Assembly: GCF_023016285.1 (NCBI RefSeq)
Contig: NZ_CP095413.1
Span: 1,674,001 to 1,738,000 of the forward strand
Length of the DNA stretch: 64,000 bases
DNA from: Muricauda sp. SCSIO 64092
GTDB taxonomy: Bacteria > Bacteroidota > Bacteroidia > Flavobacteriales > Flavobacteriaceae
Direction: 5' to 3'
Of the stretch, positions 6,577-14,319 are shown one piece after another. The position numbers and the translations under genes were made by a program. Each line of letters starts with the position of its first letter. Position 1 is the first letter of the stretch. Under the pieces are notes generated by a model. That model saw only the letters and a list, made by a program, of their open reading frames with translations. It searched no databases and was not told the origin of the DNA.

Positions 6577-9500
6577 ATGAAAAAACCCAAATTTTGGACG
6601 GGGTGCAACGCCCCTTCCTCACTATGCTTAAAGATGAAGCTAACCACTATGCTTGTTGTTTTATCTTTATTGAAGATACAGGCGAACACCTATTCGCAGA
6701 CAACAAAGATTACCATTGAGATGGAATCCGTTACGGTAATGGATGTCCTGGAAAAAATTGAATCCCTGAGTGAGTTCAAGTTCCTGGGGAATGAAAATGT
6801 GATCGATCAGGAGCGCCTGGTTTCCGTACGCGCCAAAAACAAACGGATATTCAAGGTATTGAACCAACTTTTTAAAGGTACCGATGTCGTCTACAAAGTA
6901 CTGGGGCAACAGATCATTTTGGTAAAGGACACCAAACCCAAACCGGTTATCAAGGTTGCACCTGTCCATAGTAACATTCAGTTTCAGGTAAATGGCACCG
7001 TTGCCGATGAAAATGGATCTCCCTTGCCCGGAGCCAATATCCTGGAAAAAGGGACCGAGAATGGTGTCCAGTCAGATTTTGATGGCAATTTTAGCATTTC
7101 CGTGACAGACGAAAATGCAATCTTGGAGGTCTCCTACATCGGTTTTGTTACCCAGGAATTTCCCCTTAACGGGCAATCCAACATTACCATAACCCTCGTT
7201 GAAGATGTAGCCGGCTTGGAAGAGGTCATCGTGGTCGGGTATGGTGTCCAAAAGAAGGCAAACCTGACCGGCGCAGTATCACAGGTTGCGGGTGAAAAGC
7301 TACAACGTCGTCCGATAGTCAATGCCGGACAGGGATTGCAAGGGTTGATTCCCAATCTTAATATCAATTTTTCGGACGGTGCTGCAGGACAGGGAGCTAC
7401 ATTTAACGTCCGGGGGTTTACGGCCATCAATGGTGGTGGCCCATTGATTTTGGTAGATGGGGTCGTTATGGATCCCAACCTGATAAATCCAACGGAGATT
7501 GAAAGTGTGAGTGTCCTGAGGGATGCGGCATCAGCTGCAATTTACGGGTCCAGGGGGGCTTTTGGGGTGGTTTTGATAACCACCAAAAGAGGGCAAAAGG
7601 GACAAAAACCCAGAATTCAATTTTCCTCGAATTACTCTGTGAATTCCCCTACTGTTTTTCCCAAGATGGTAAATTCAGTACAGCAACTGGAACTTCAGGA
7701 TGAGAAACAGCGAAATCTGGGCAACCCCATAACCGATAACATTATCAGGGATGGAATACGGGCCTATTTCAACGACCCGGAAAACAACCCTTCGGCAATA
7801 ATAAATCCCAACGACCCCAATAGCTATCTCTATTTTGGAAATACGGATTGGTTTGATGAGGTCATTGGTACGGGTGCTTTGTTTCAAAACAACCTGTCCA
7901 TGTCCGGAAGTGGCGATGCAGTTTCGTATTTTGTTTCTGCCGGATGGTTGGATCAAAGTGGAATTTTAAACTATGGAAATGACAGTTTTGACCGTTATAA
8001 CTTAAGGACCAGGATAGACATTGATGCCACCGATTGGTTGCAGTTCAATATCAATGCACTTTATACCAATACCCAAAGGGACAATTTGTACAATTATGAA
8101 GGCATCGGTACGTTGTGGCACGATCTTACCAGAAAGCCGGTCAATTTACCGATCACCAATCCGGATGGAACGGCTACCGACTCCCCTATTCCCCTTATGA
8201 GTGAAGGCGGAAGGGACATTACCAATGGCAGTGACAACCTGATTACCCTGGGGACGACCATAAAACCCTTCGATGGGCTGCAACTATCCGGTGCATACAC
8301 CTATAATGGTTTCTTTCAAGAAAGAAAGCGACATAAAAAAAGGGTGGATCGGTACAACGGCCCGGTAGATGCCCCCAACTCCCTCAATACCATTCATACC
8401 ACACCAACGGAGTTATTTTTGGATACGGCAAAAAGTGACTATTACGCCATCAATATATACGGGGAATACGAGAAAACATTTGCGGATGACCATTATTTCA
8501 AGGCTACCTTGGGATTTAATGAAGAGCGTAAGAAATATCGTTTTTTAAGCAGTAGTAACACCAATTTGATAACGGATGATATCCCTAGTTTGGATTTGAC
8601 CACAGGCGCGCCACAAGCTGGTGAAGTAAGTACGATTTGGGCAATTCAAGGGTATTTTTATCGTCTGAACTACATCTATAAGGATAAATATCTTCTTGAG
8701 TTCAATGGGCGTTACGATGCCTCTTCACGTTTTCCGGAAGATGATCGTTGGGGCTTTTTCCCATCGGTTTCCATGGGATGGCGTATATCCAACGAGAACT
8801 TTTTTGCAGCGCTTAAACCTGTGGTCTCCAACCTAAAACTGCGATGGTCCTATGGTCAGTTGGGCAACCAAGCTGTTGATGACGATAGAATCAATGCGCT
8901 TAACTTTCCCTATCTGCCCACTTTGGGAAGCTTTAGGCCCAGGGCAATTTTGGGTGGTGTACGTCCCGTATTTTTGGCGACCCCTTCCTTGGTGAGTAGT
9001 TCATTGACATGGGAAACGGCCACATCCATAAATTACGGATTGGACGCTTCACTTTTTGACAACCGTTTGAACCTGACGTTTGATTATTTTGAAAGGGAGG
9101 TGGTCGATCAATTGTCGGAAGCCGCTGCACTTCCTGCTACTTTGGGAACTACCGCCCCTAGGGCCAATGCGGTTGAATCCGTTACCAGGGGATGGGAAGT
9201 AGAGGTAAACTGGAGGGACAGGATCGGTGAGGTCAGCTACAATATAGGCTTCAATTTGGCAGATGCCCAGGGAGAGATCACCAAATTTGACAATCCTACC
9301 AAAAGTTTGGGGAGCAATTTGGATGAATTCTATGAGGGAAGGGAAATAGGCGAAATATGGGGCTATGAAACCAACGGCCTTTTTGATTCCGCCGCGGAGT
9401 ACCAGTCCTCCGGGCTGGACTACTCCAACAGGACTTCTTTGCCCATTGCCGGAGGGGACGTTTGGTACGTGGATCAGGATGGCAATGGGATTATAGACAA

Positions 9501-10044
9501 TGGTCTTTCCACTGTTGATGACCCGGGGGATTTAAGGGTCATTGGAAATACGACGCCAAGATACACTTTTGGGATTACCATGGGAGCGGAATGGAAAGGA
9601 TTGTATGTGGATATTTTAATGCAGGGTGTGGGCAAAAGAGACCTTGCATTGAGCGGGGGTTTATTCTGGCCCAACGAGGGAGGAGTACCGCAAATAAGTC
9701 ATTTGGATTATTGGACCGAGGACAACAGCGGTGCGTATTGGCCCAGATATTTGGGCAATCAAGGTGGATTTAACTATGCGGTATCGGATAGGTATTTACA
9801 GGACTTTTCCTATTTGAGAATGCGACAGCTTACCTTGGGCTTTAGGCTTCCCCAATCCGTATTGGATAAAATATTCCTGAATTCGGCAAATATTTATTTG
9901 ACCGGGCAAAATCTGTTTGAGTTTGCGGATATCGTAGATGGCTTTGATCCTGAAACCAATCCCGACGGATTCAACGATTGGGGTCCCGGGAAAAGCTATC
10001 CTTTTAGTAGATCAGTGTCATTGGGGATTGACATAACCCTTTGA
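6577..10044 (+). CDS. SusC-type TonB-dependent outer-membrane transporter with STN domain
   Basis: 1155 residues. A signal sequence (near LTTMLVVLSLLKIQANTYS) precedes an STN domain at about residues 45-110 (VTVMDVLEKIESLSEFKF to GQQIILVKD). A carboxypeptidase-regulatory-like domain follows (VNGTVADENGSPLPGANIL to NITITLVED), then the TonB-box-like region EEVIVVGYGVQKKANLTGAV, the plug (PLILVDGV, SVLRDAASAAIYGSRGAFGV) and a long beta-barrel. The STN domain is the usual contact to FecR, matching the fecR and sigma genes upstream. With the SusD 28 bp downstream it should import an oligosaccharide, perhaps fucose-containing given the GH29 nearby. Confidence 0.94.
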   Translation: MKKPKFWTGCNAPSSLCLKMKLTTMLVVLSLLKIQANTYSQTTKITIEMESVTVMDVLEKIESLSEFKFLGNENVIDQERLVSVRAKNKRIFKVLNQLFKGTDVVYKVLGQQIILVKDTKPKPVIKVAPVHSNIQFQVNGTVADENGSPLPGANILEKGTENGVQSDFDGNFSISVTDENAILEVSYIGFVTQEFPLNGQSNITITLVEDVAGLEEVIVVGYGVQKKANLTGAVSQVAGEKLQRRPIVNAGQGLQGLIPNLNINFSDGAAGQGATFNVRGFTAINGGGPLILVDGVVMDPNLINPTEIESVSVLRDAASAAIYGSRGAFGVVLITTKRGQKGQKPRIQFSSNYSVNSPTVFPKMVNSVQQLELQDEKQRNLGNPITDNIIRDGIRAYFNDPENNPSAIINPNDPNSYLYFGNTDWFDEVIGTGALFQNNLSMSGSGDAVSYFVSAGWLDQSGILNYGNDSFDRYNLRTRIDIDATDWLQFNINALYTNTQRDNLYNYEGIGTLWHDLTRKPVNLPITNPDGTATDSPIPLMSEGGRDITNGSDNLITLGTTIKPFDGLQLSGAYTYNGFFQERKRHKKRVDRYNGPVDAPNSLNTIHTTPTELFLDTAKSDYYAINIYGEYEKTFADDHYFKATLGFNEERKKYRFLSSSNTNLITDDIPSLDLTTGAPQAGEVSTIWAIQGYFYRLNYIYKDKYLLEFNGRYDASSRFPEDDRWGFFPSVSMGWRISNENFFAALKPVVSNLKLRWSYGQLGNQAVDDDRINALNFPYLPTLGSFRPRAILGGVRPVFLATPSLVSSSLTWETATSINYGLDASLFDNRLNLTFDYFEREVVDQLSEAAALPATLGTTAPRANAVESVTRGWEVEVNWRDRIGEVSYNIGFNLADAQGEITKFDNPTKSLGSNLDEFYEGREIGEIWGYETNGLFDSAAEYQSSGLDYSNRTSLPIAGGDVWYVDQDGNGIIDNGLSTVDDPGDLRVIGNTTPRYTFGITMGAEWKGLYVDILMQGVGKRDLALSGGLFWPNEGGVPQISHLDYWTEDNSGAYWPRYLGNQGGFNYAVSDRYLQDFSYLRMRQLTLGFRLPQSVLDKIFLNSANIYLTGQNLFEFADIVDGFDPETNPDGFNDWGPGKSYPFSRSVSLGIDITL

Positions 10045-10072
10045 TCAAGCATTAATTTAAATTTTAAATCAA

Positions 10073-11809
10073 ATGAAAATATACAACTATTTATGGATCG
10101 CTATAGTGTGGATATGCGCCTCATGCAGCGATGTACTGGACACTGAGCCGGATAGTGTAATTACGGAAAATAACTTTTTCACCAATGAAAGTGATTTTGA
10201 AATATTTTCAAATAAGTTCTATGATTATTTTCCCAGGGATGGTAGGGGTTTTGTGAATTTCATCTGGAATGCGGACAATGATAGCGACAATTTACACCAA
10301 ATGGGCGATGGCAATTTGTTGGCCTTTGGGGCCAACACCATTAACGATAACCCGCCAGCTTACGGAGGGGGGGGGTGGAGTTTTTCGAGAATACGATCCG
10401 TAAACTTCATGCTGGGAAAAATTGATGAAGCTCCGATATCCGATGCTGCAAAAAATACCTGGAGCGCCGTGGGACGTTTTTTTAGGGCGTATCTGTATTT
10501 TGACAAAGTAAGAAAATATGGGGATGTACCATGGTATGATACCGCTTTGGACGAAACCTCCGAAGAAATTTACAGGCCACGTGACCCACGTGCAACAGTG
10601 ATTGCCAATATCATGGCCGATCTGGATTTTGCCGCGGCCAATTTACCACAGGATATTGGGAATAAAACAACGCTTGACCGGTATGCCGCATTGGCCTTAA
10701 AAGCCCGGGTGGCACTATATGAAGGTACGTACAGAAAATACCACAGCCTTCCGGAACCCTGGGAGGAATTGCTGAACGAAGCTGTGGAGGCTTCCCTCAC
10801 CATCATGGATGAAGGTGGGTATGCCCTTCATAATGATGGCGATGTCAATGAGAACTATTACAACTATTTCGCTTTAAGATCACCGGGAGAGAGTTCGGAA
10901 ACCATTCTGGCCAGACATTATGATATCAGTCAGGCCGTGGGCGGTCACTGGTCACAGCGGTTTATCATATTGCAGGCAATGACCGGTATTTCCAAATCAC
11001 TGGCCGATGATTTCCTGTGTACGGATGGACTTCCGGTTGCATTGAGTCCCTTATTTGATCCCACTACGGACTATGACCTTATTGAGGATGAGATGGCCAA
11101 TAGGGACCCCAGGATGCACCAAACCATATTTAATATAGACGTACCCATTCTTAGTGATCCCATCGCCTATTTTAACGATGAACAGATTCCCCGTTTCGAT
11201 CAATTCTTCAATACGGGTTATGTCATAAGAAAGTTCAGCAAGTTGGATAGGGCCCTTCAAGTTCCCGGTGCTGCGGACGATGGAGCCCCTGTGTTCAGGT
11301 TGGGGGAAATCTATTTGATATTTGCCGAGGCCAAAGCCGAATTGGGAACCCTGGAACAGGCAGACCTGGATGCCTCCATCAATTTACTTCGGAATCGGGT
11401 TGGAATGCCCCCAATGCAAATAGCAACCCTGGAACGTGATCCCGATTCGAATTTTGATGGCAGTCTGTCCGAGATACCCCAGGTTTCCGTACTTATAGAT
11501 GAGATACGAAGGGAACGAAGGGTAGAATTGGCCTGTGAAGGTTTCCGTAGGGACGATCTGATGCGATGGAAGGCAGGCCAATTGTTGACATTAACGCCTC
11601 TGGGCGCCAAATTTAATGGAACCCGATATCCCAATGCCGTTGACCAAAATTTTGCAAGGGTCAATGAAGACGGGTTTATTGAACCCTATCAAGGAAGTGT
11701 GCGCCCCAGACTTTTTGATGAGAATAAGAACTATTTGTTTCCCATCCCACCCAGTGAAATTGGTCTGTATCCCAATGGGGAATTGACCCAAAATCCTGGA
11801 TGGCAATAA
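10073..11809 (+). CDS. SusD/RagB-type surface glycan-binding lipoprotein
   Basis: 578 residues. The N-terminus MKIYNYLWIAIVWICASC is a lipoprotein signal with the acylated Cys at about 18. SusD/RagB hallmarks are SDVLDTEPDSVITENNFF near the start, VGRFFRAYLYFDKVRKYGDVPWYD around residue 140, the helical repeat LKARVALYEGTYRKY, and the C-terminal block DEIRRERRVELACEGFRRDDLMRW ending NYLFPIPPSEIGLYP. It forms the lid of the SusC transporter at 6577 and binds glycan at the cell surface. It lies 28 bp after susC in one operon, with a good intrinsic terminator at 11853-11887. Confidence 0.94.
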   Translation: MKIYNYLWIAIVWICASCSDVLDTEPDSVITENNFFTNESDFEIFSNKFYDYFPRDGRGFVNFIWNADNDSDNLHQMGDGNLLAFGANTINDNPPAYGGGGWSFSRIRSVNFMLGKIDEAPISDAAKNTWSAVGRFFRAYLYFDKVRKYGDVPWYDTALDETSEEIYRPRDPRATVIANIMADLDFAAANLPQDIGNKTTLDRYAALALKARVALYEGTYRKYHSLPEPWEELLNEAVEASLTIMDEGGYALHNDGDVNENYYNYFALRSPGESSETILARHYDISQAVGGHWSQRFIILQAMTGISKSLADDFLCTDGLPVALSPLFDPTTDYDLIEDEMANRDPRMHQTIFNIDVPILSDPIAYFNDEQIPRFDQFFNTGYVIRKFSKLDRALQVPGAADDGAPVFRLGEIYLIFAEAKAELGTLEQADLDASINLLRNRVGMPPMQIATLERDPDSNFDGSLSEIPQVSVLIDEIRRERRVELACEGFRRDDLMRWKAGQLLTLTPLGAKFNGTRYPNAVDQNFARVNEDGFIEPYQGSVRPRLFDENKNYLFPIPPSEIGLYPNGELTQNPGWQ

Positions 11810-11852
11810 TATGCTACGAGTTTGAGTTAGCAATTCATGTTTAGTTTAGTTA

Positions 11853-11887
11853 GAAAGGAGGCTATCCCTGGGGTGGTCTCCTTTTTT
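11853..11887 (+). terminator. Intrinsic terminator after the first SusCD operon
   Basis: Stem AAAGGAGGCTATCC pairs with GGTGGTCTCCTTT (with G-U wobbles) around a CTGG loop, followed by a run of T at 11881-11887. It starts about 45 bp after the susD stop. Confidence 0.75.
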
Positions 11888-11937
11888 GTTCCATAAATTT
11901 TTTTGTGGGAACTTTTACAATCCGAACATCAGGTTAC

Positions 11938-12055
11938 TAATAACGTGGGTTCGATATAATATTTATCACCCAAAATCCGTCAAATTGAGTGGTTTTTCGT
12001 AATGAAATGAAGAAAAATTGTATCGAACAGGATTTTGCAATAAAGTTACTGGCCT
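11938..12055. repeat. Palindromic intergenic element, copy B (one arm)
   Basis: It begins with ATAACGTGGGTTCGATAT, the terminal repeat of the family, and carries the shared core at 11981-12027. Similarity to copy A ends soon after GGATTTTGCAATAAAGTTAC; the second arm is missing. It marks the left side of the island that holds the methyltransferase operon. Confidence 0.75.
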
Positions 12056-12345
12056 CCCTACCTTCGGCATGCAGGATCGGACGGTATAGGAAAAAGACAA
12101 GACCTCCCTATAACCCATGACTTACGCCACTAAAATGTCATACATTTTCTTTGTCGCATCGACATAAAGTGTTCTCCTGTTTACTGCTGCAAATGCCCTT
12201 GCCGAAGAGTTTGCGACAAAAAAATCCTAATGGTATCATAGAAGCGGTTCATAGCTTGTTTTCAAGCTAATCGGAAATTGCTATTGAACTTGGGGTTCCC
12301 CAAAATATAATTGAAAGAATAGATTGGAATTTATTGCAGCTATAG
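12056..12345. other. Intergenic stretch with decayed coding remnants
   Basis: No intact gene is seen. A frame from about 12202 to 12345 reads protein-like (LRQKNPNGIIEAVHSLFSS, one TAA, then SEIAIELGVPQNIIERI and a stop) but has no start codon. On the minus strand, 12124-12229 encodes FVANSSARAFAAVNRRTLY and 12 further residues to a stop, also without a start. I cannot assign either to a family; they look like gene fragments left by insertions or deletions. Confidence 0.3.
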
Positions 12346-12549
12346 AAGCTGGTCTGTTTTTCTAAGCACCACCACAATTTCCCTCAAAGCTGCGACCACG
12401 TCTTGAATCTCTTTTCTTTCGAACGTGTCTTTTTCGACATAGAAAAGCATTTCAATTCCCTTGTCAAGATGATTGGCTAATTTTTCAGAAGACCCATAGG
12501 TATCCTCAATGAGCTGAGTAAAACAATTTATTTGAATCTCATTTGACAC
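12340..12549 (-). CDS. Small hypothetical protein, divergent from XRE regulator
   Basis: 69 residues from a GTG start (NEIQINCFTQLIEDTYGSSE..), predicted helical and acidic in the middle, without signal peptide or transmembrane segment. The stop overlaps the degenerate region to its left. Its 5' end faces the XRE regulator with about 75 bp between them that contain a repeated 16-mer, so the two may be controlled together. I do not recognise a family. Being small, it could be spurious, but the frame fills the space neatly and the composition is protein-like. Confidence 0.45.
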   Translation of the reverse strand: MSNEIQINCFTQLIEDTYGSSEKLANHLDKGIEMLFYVEKDTFERKEIQDVVAALREIVVVLRKTDQLL

Positions 12550-12568
12550 AGGTAAAGGGATTTATAAA

Positions 12569-12630
12569 CTTGTCATATATGGCATTAACAACGGCAAATA
12601 TAAATCTTTTCTTCCTTGTCAAATATGGCA
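12569..12630. promoter_or_regulatory. Direct repeat 16-mers, candidate operator of the XRE regulator
   Basis: CTTGTCATATATGGCA (12569-12584) and CTTGTCAAATATGGCA (12615-12630) match in 15 of 16 positions and are 46 bp apart, between the divergent small gene and the XRE gene. The second overlaps the XRE start region. Small XRE proteins commonly bind repeats at their own promoter, so autoregulation is inferred. Confidence 0.5.
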
Positions 12631-12864
12631 AGTATGAATAAATCGGAAATGCTAAAAACAATTGGCCAAAACGTCAAAAGAATACGATTGGAAAAAGGTT
12701 TGACACAAGTAGATTTAGTTGGAAGAATAGAAGCTAAAATTGATACCACCAATATTTCCAGAATTGAAAAAGGAAGAACGAATGCGACCATTTATACCCT
12801 TTTCAGAATAAGTCAAGCTTTGGAAGTGCCTTTGGCTGAGCTATGTATTTTGAATTCTAAATAG
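12625..12864 (+). CDS. XRE-family HTH regulator, controller-protein-like
   Basis: About 79 residues from the ATG at 12625 (another ATG at 12634; the TTG at 12616 is less likely). The whole protein is one HTH_3 domain: LKTIGQNVKRIRLEKGLTQV, ISRIEKGRTNATIYTLFRIS and QALEVPLAELCIL. Size and layout resemble the controller (C) proteins of restriction-modification systems, which time expression of the methylase and nuclease. It points towards the methyltransferase gene 370 bp further on, with a resolvase remnant between. The repeats around its start are likely its binding sites. The link to the downstream operon is inferred from position only. Confidence 0.8.
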   Translation: MASMNKSEMLKTIGQNVKRIRLEKGLTQVDLVGRIEAKIDTTNISRIEKGRTNATIYTLFRISQALEVPLAELCILNSK

Positions 12865-12993
12865 GGTACTCTCAATAAACTGAGTTTTAAAAAACACATC
12901 CATAATTGACAATAGTCAATACCAACACTATTTACGAAGCGGCTGCTATGAACGATCTATAGAAATCGTTATGTTTCTTGCTTTGCGAAGTAA

Positions 12994-13155
12994 GAAAAAC
13001 AAACAAAAAAGCCGTACTTTGCGAAAAGTACTAAGGAAGGAAAACTGACTGTCTCGAAAATACGTGAACGATTGAATATCTCGAGGGCAACATATTATAA
13101 ATATTTGAGGTATAGAGGATTTTCCGGAAAATTAAGACCTTACAAGAGAGTTTGA
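12994..13155 (+). pseudogene. Serine recombinase (resolvase) C-terminal HTH remnant
   Basis: An open stretch without a usable start translates to STKEGKLTVSKIRERLNISR ATYYKYLRYRGFSGKLR, then a TGA at 13153-13155. The pattern KEGKLTVSxIRExLxISRATxYxYL is that of the C-terminal DNA-binding helix-turn-helix of resolvase/invertase recombinases. The catalytic domain is absent, so it is a relic. It suggests that the island arrived with a mobile element. The remaining sequence between 12865 and 13230 shows nothing else. Confidence 0.5.
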
Positions 13156-13230
13156 AGAACCGTCCTACATCTAAAAGAATTATTCAGAATTACTAAGTTT
13201 TAAAAGTTAACGTTTACGACCTCTCAATTG

Positions 13231-14319
13231 ATGACTAAAACTAAATCCAAAACAAATAACGCAAAAATACTCAAAGCAGTGGATTTCTTCTGTGGGGCGG
13301 GAGGTGTGACATATGGATTTAGAAAAGCCAAAATAAAGGTGCTTGGAGGAATCGACATTGACCCAAGACTAAAGGAGACATACGAAATCAACAATAAAGG
13401 AGCTCAATTCATTCAAGCAGACATATCAAAACTTTCTTTCAATCAACTCAGTCAAAGATTGAGCGTTCTACCCAATGAGGATGACCTAATATTCATTGGG
13501 TGTAGCCCTTGCCAATATTTCACCACTATACAGACCGAAAAAGAGAAATCAAAAAAGACACGGATGCTCTTGGTAGATTTCCAACGCTTTGTAGATTATT
13601 TCCGACCAGGATACATAGTGGTGGAAAATGTGCCTGGATTAGAAACAAAAAAGGATAGTCCACTACAACATTTCAAAACATTTCTCACCGAAAACGGATA
13701 TTCTTTTGACGACAGAGTAATAAATGCAGTGAAATACAATGTGCCTCAAAAGCGAAAAAGATACCTGCTTTTGGCTACAAGAGTTCAATCGGAAATTACA
13801 ATTCCAAATGGAAGAAATCAAAGCCGACTAACTGTAAGAAATTTTATTGGTGATAAAACCGTATTTAAACCCGTAAAAGCGGGTAATAAAGATAACACTG
13901 ATTTTAACCACACTGTATCAGGATTAAAGGAAATCAACCTAAAACGTATTCGAAAAACTCCACCTGACGGGGGCACCAGGCTGGCATGGAAAGATGACCC
14001 AGATTTGCAATTGAACTGCTACAAAGGCAATGACAACTTATTTTATGATGTTTATGGTCGGATGCATTGGGATAAACCCGCACCTACTATTACCACAAAG
14101 TTTAATAGTATTACCAACGGACGATACGGACATCCAGAGCAAGATCGTGCTATTTCAATTAGGGAAGGAGCCGTACTCCAAACCTTTCCGTTACACTACA
14201 AATTCAAATGCAATTCCATGGGAACAGCCGCTAAAATGATTGGAAACGCAGTTCCTCCAGAGTTGGCCCGGTGGGTCGGAAAAACCATTGTACAAAACGC
14301 GATGAATGGCGCAGTTTAG
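13231..14319 (+). CDS. DNA (cytosine-5) methyltransferase
   Basis: 362 residues from the ATG at 13231 (a TTG lies just before it in frame). All main C5-methylase motifs are visible: motif I DFFCGAGGVTYGF (18-30, AdoMet), motif IV GCSPCQ with catalytic Cys94, motif VI VVENVPG with Glu132, motif VIII VPQKRKRY (about 172-178), GRMHWDKPAPTITT, motif IX RAISIREGAVLQTFP and motif X IGNAVPP (337-343). The short target-recognition region between VIII and IX gives no clue to the target. It adds 5-methylcytosine to DNA. The stop overlaps the next gene start by 14 bp, so it is translationally coupled to the ATPase gene. No nuclease partner is seen nearby. Confidence 0.95.
   Translation: MTKTKSKTNNAKILKAVDFFCGAGGVTYGFRKAKIKVLGGIDIDPRLKETYEINNKGAQFIQADISKLSFNQLSQRLSVLPNEDDLIFIGCSPCQYFTTIQTEKEKSKKTRMLLVDFQRFVDYFRPGYIVVENVPGLETKKDSPLQHFKTFLTENGYSFDDRVINAVKYNVPQKRKRYLLLATRVQSEITIPNGRNQSRLTVRNFIGDKTVFKPVKAGNKDNTDFNHTVSGLKEINLKRIRKTPPDGGTRLAWKDDPDLQLNCYKGNDNLFYDVYGRMHWDKPAPTITTKFNSITNGRYGHPEQDRAISIREGAVLQTFPLHYKFKCNSMGTAAKMIGNAVPPELARWVGKTIVQNAMNGAV

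Noticed and set aside
12124..12229. Minus-strand fragment FVANSSARAFAAVNRRTLY
   Set aside because: Short, no start codon, overlaps a plus-strand fragment; not assignable, so not listed as a gene.
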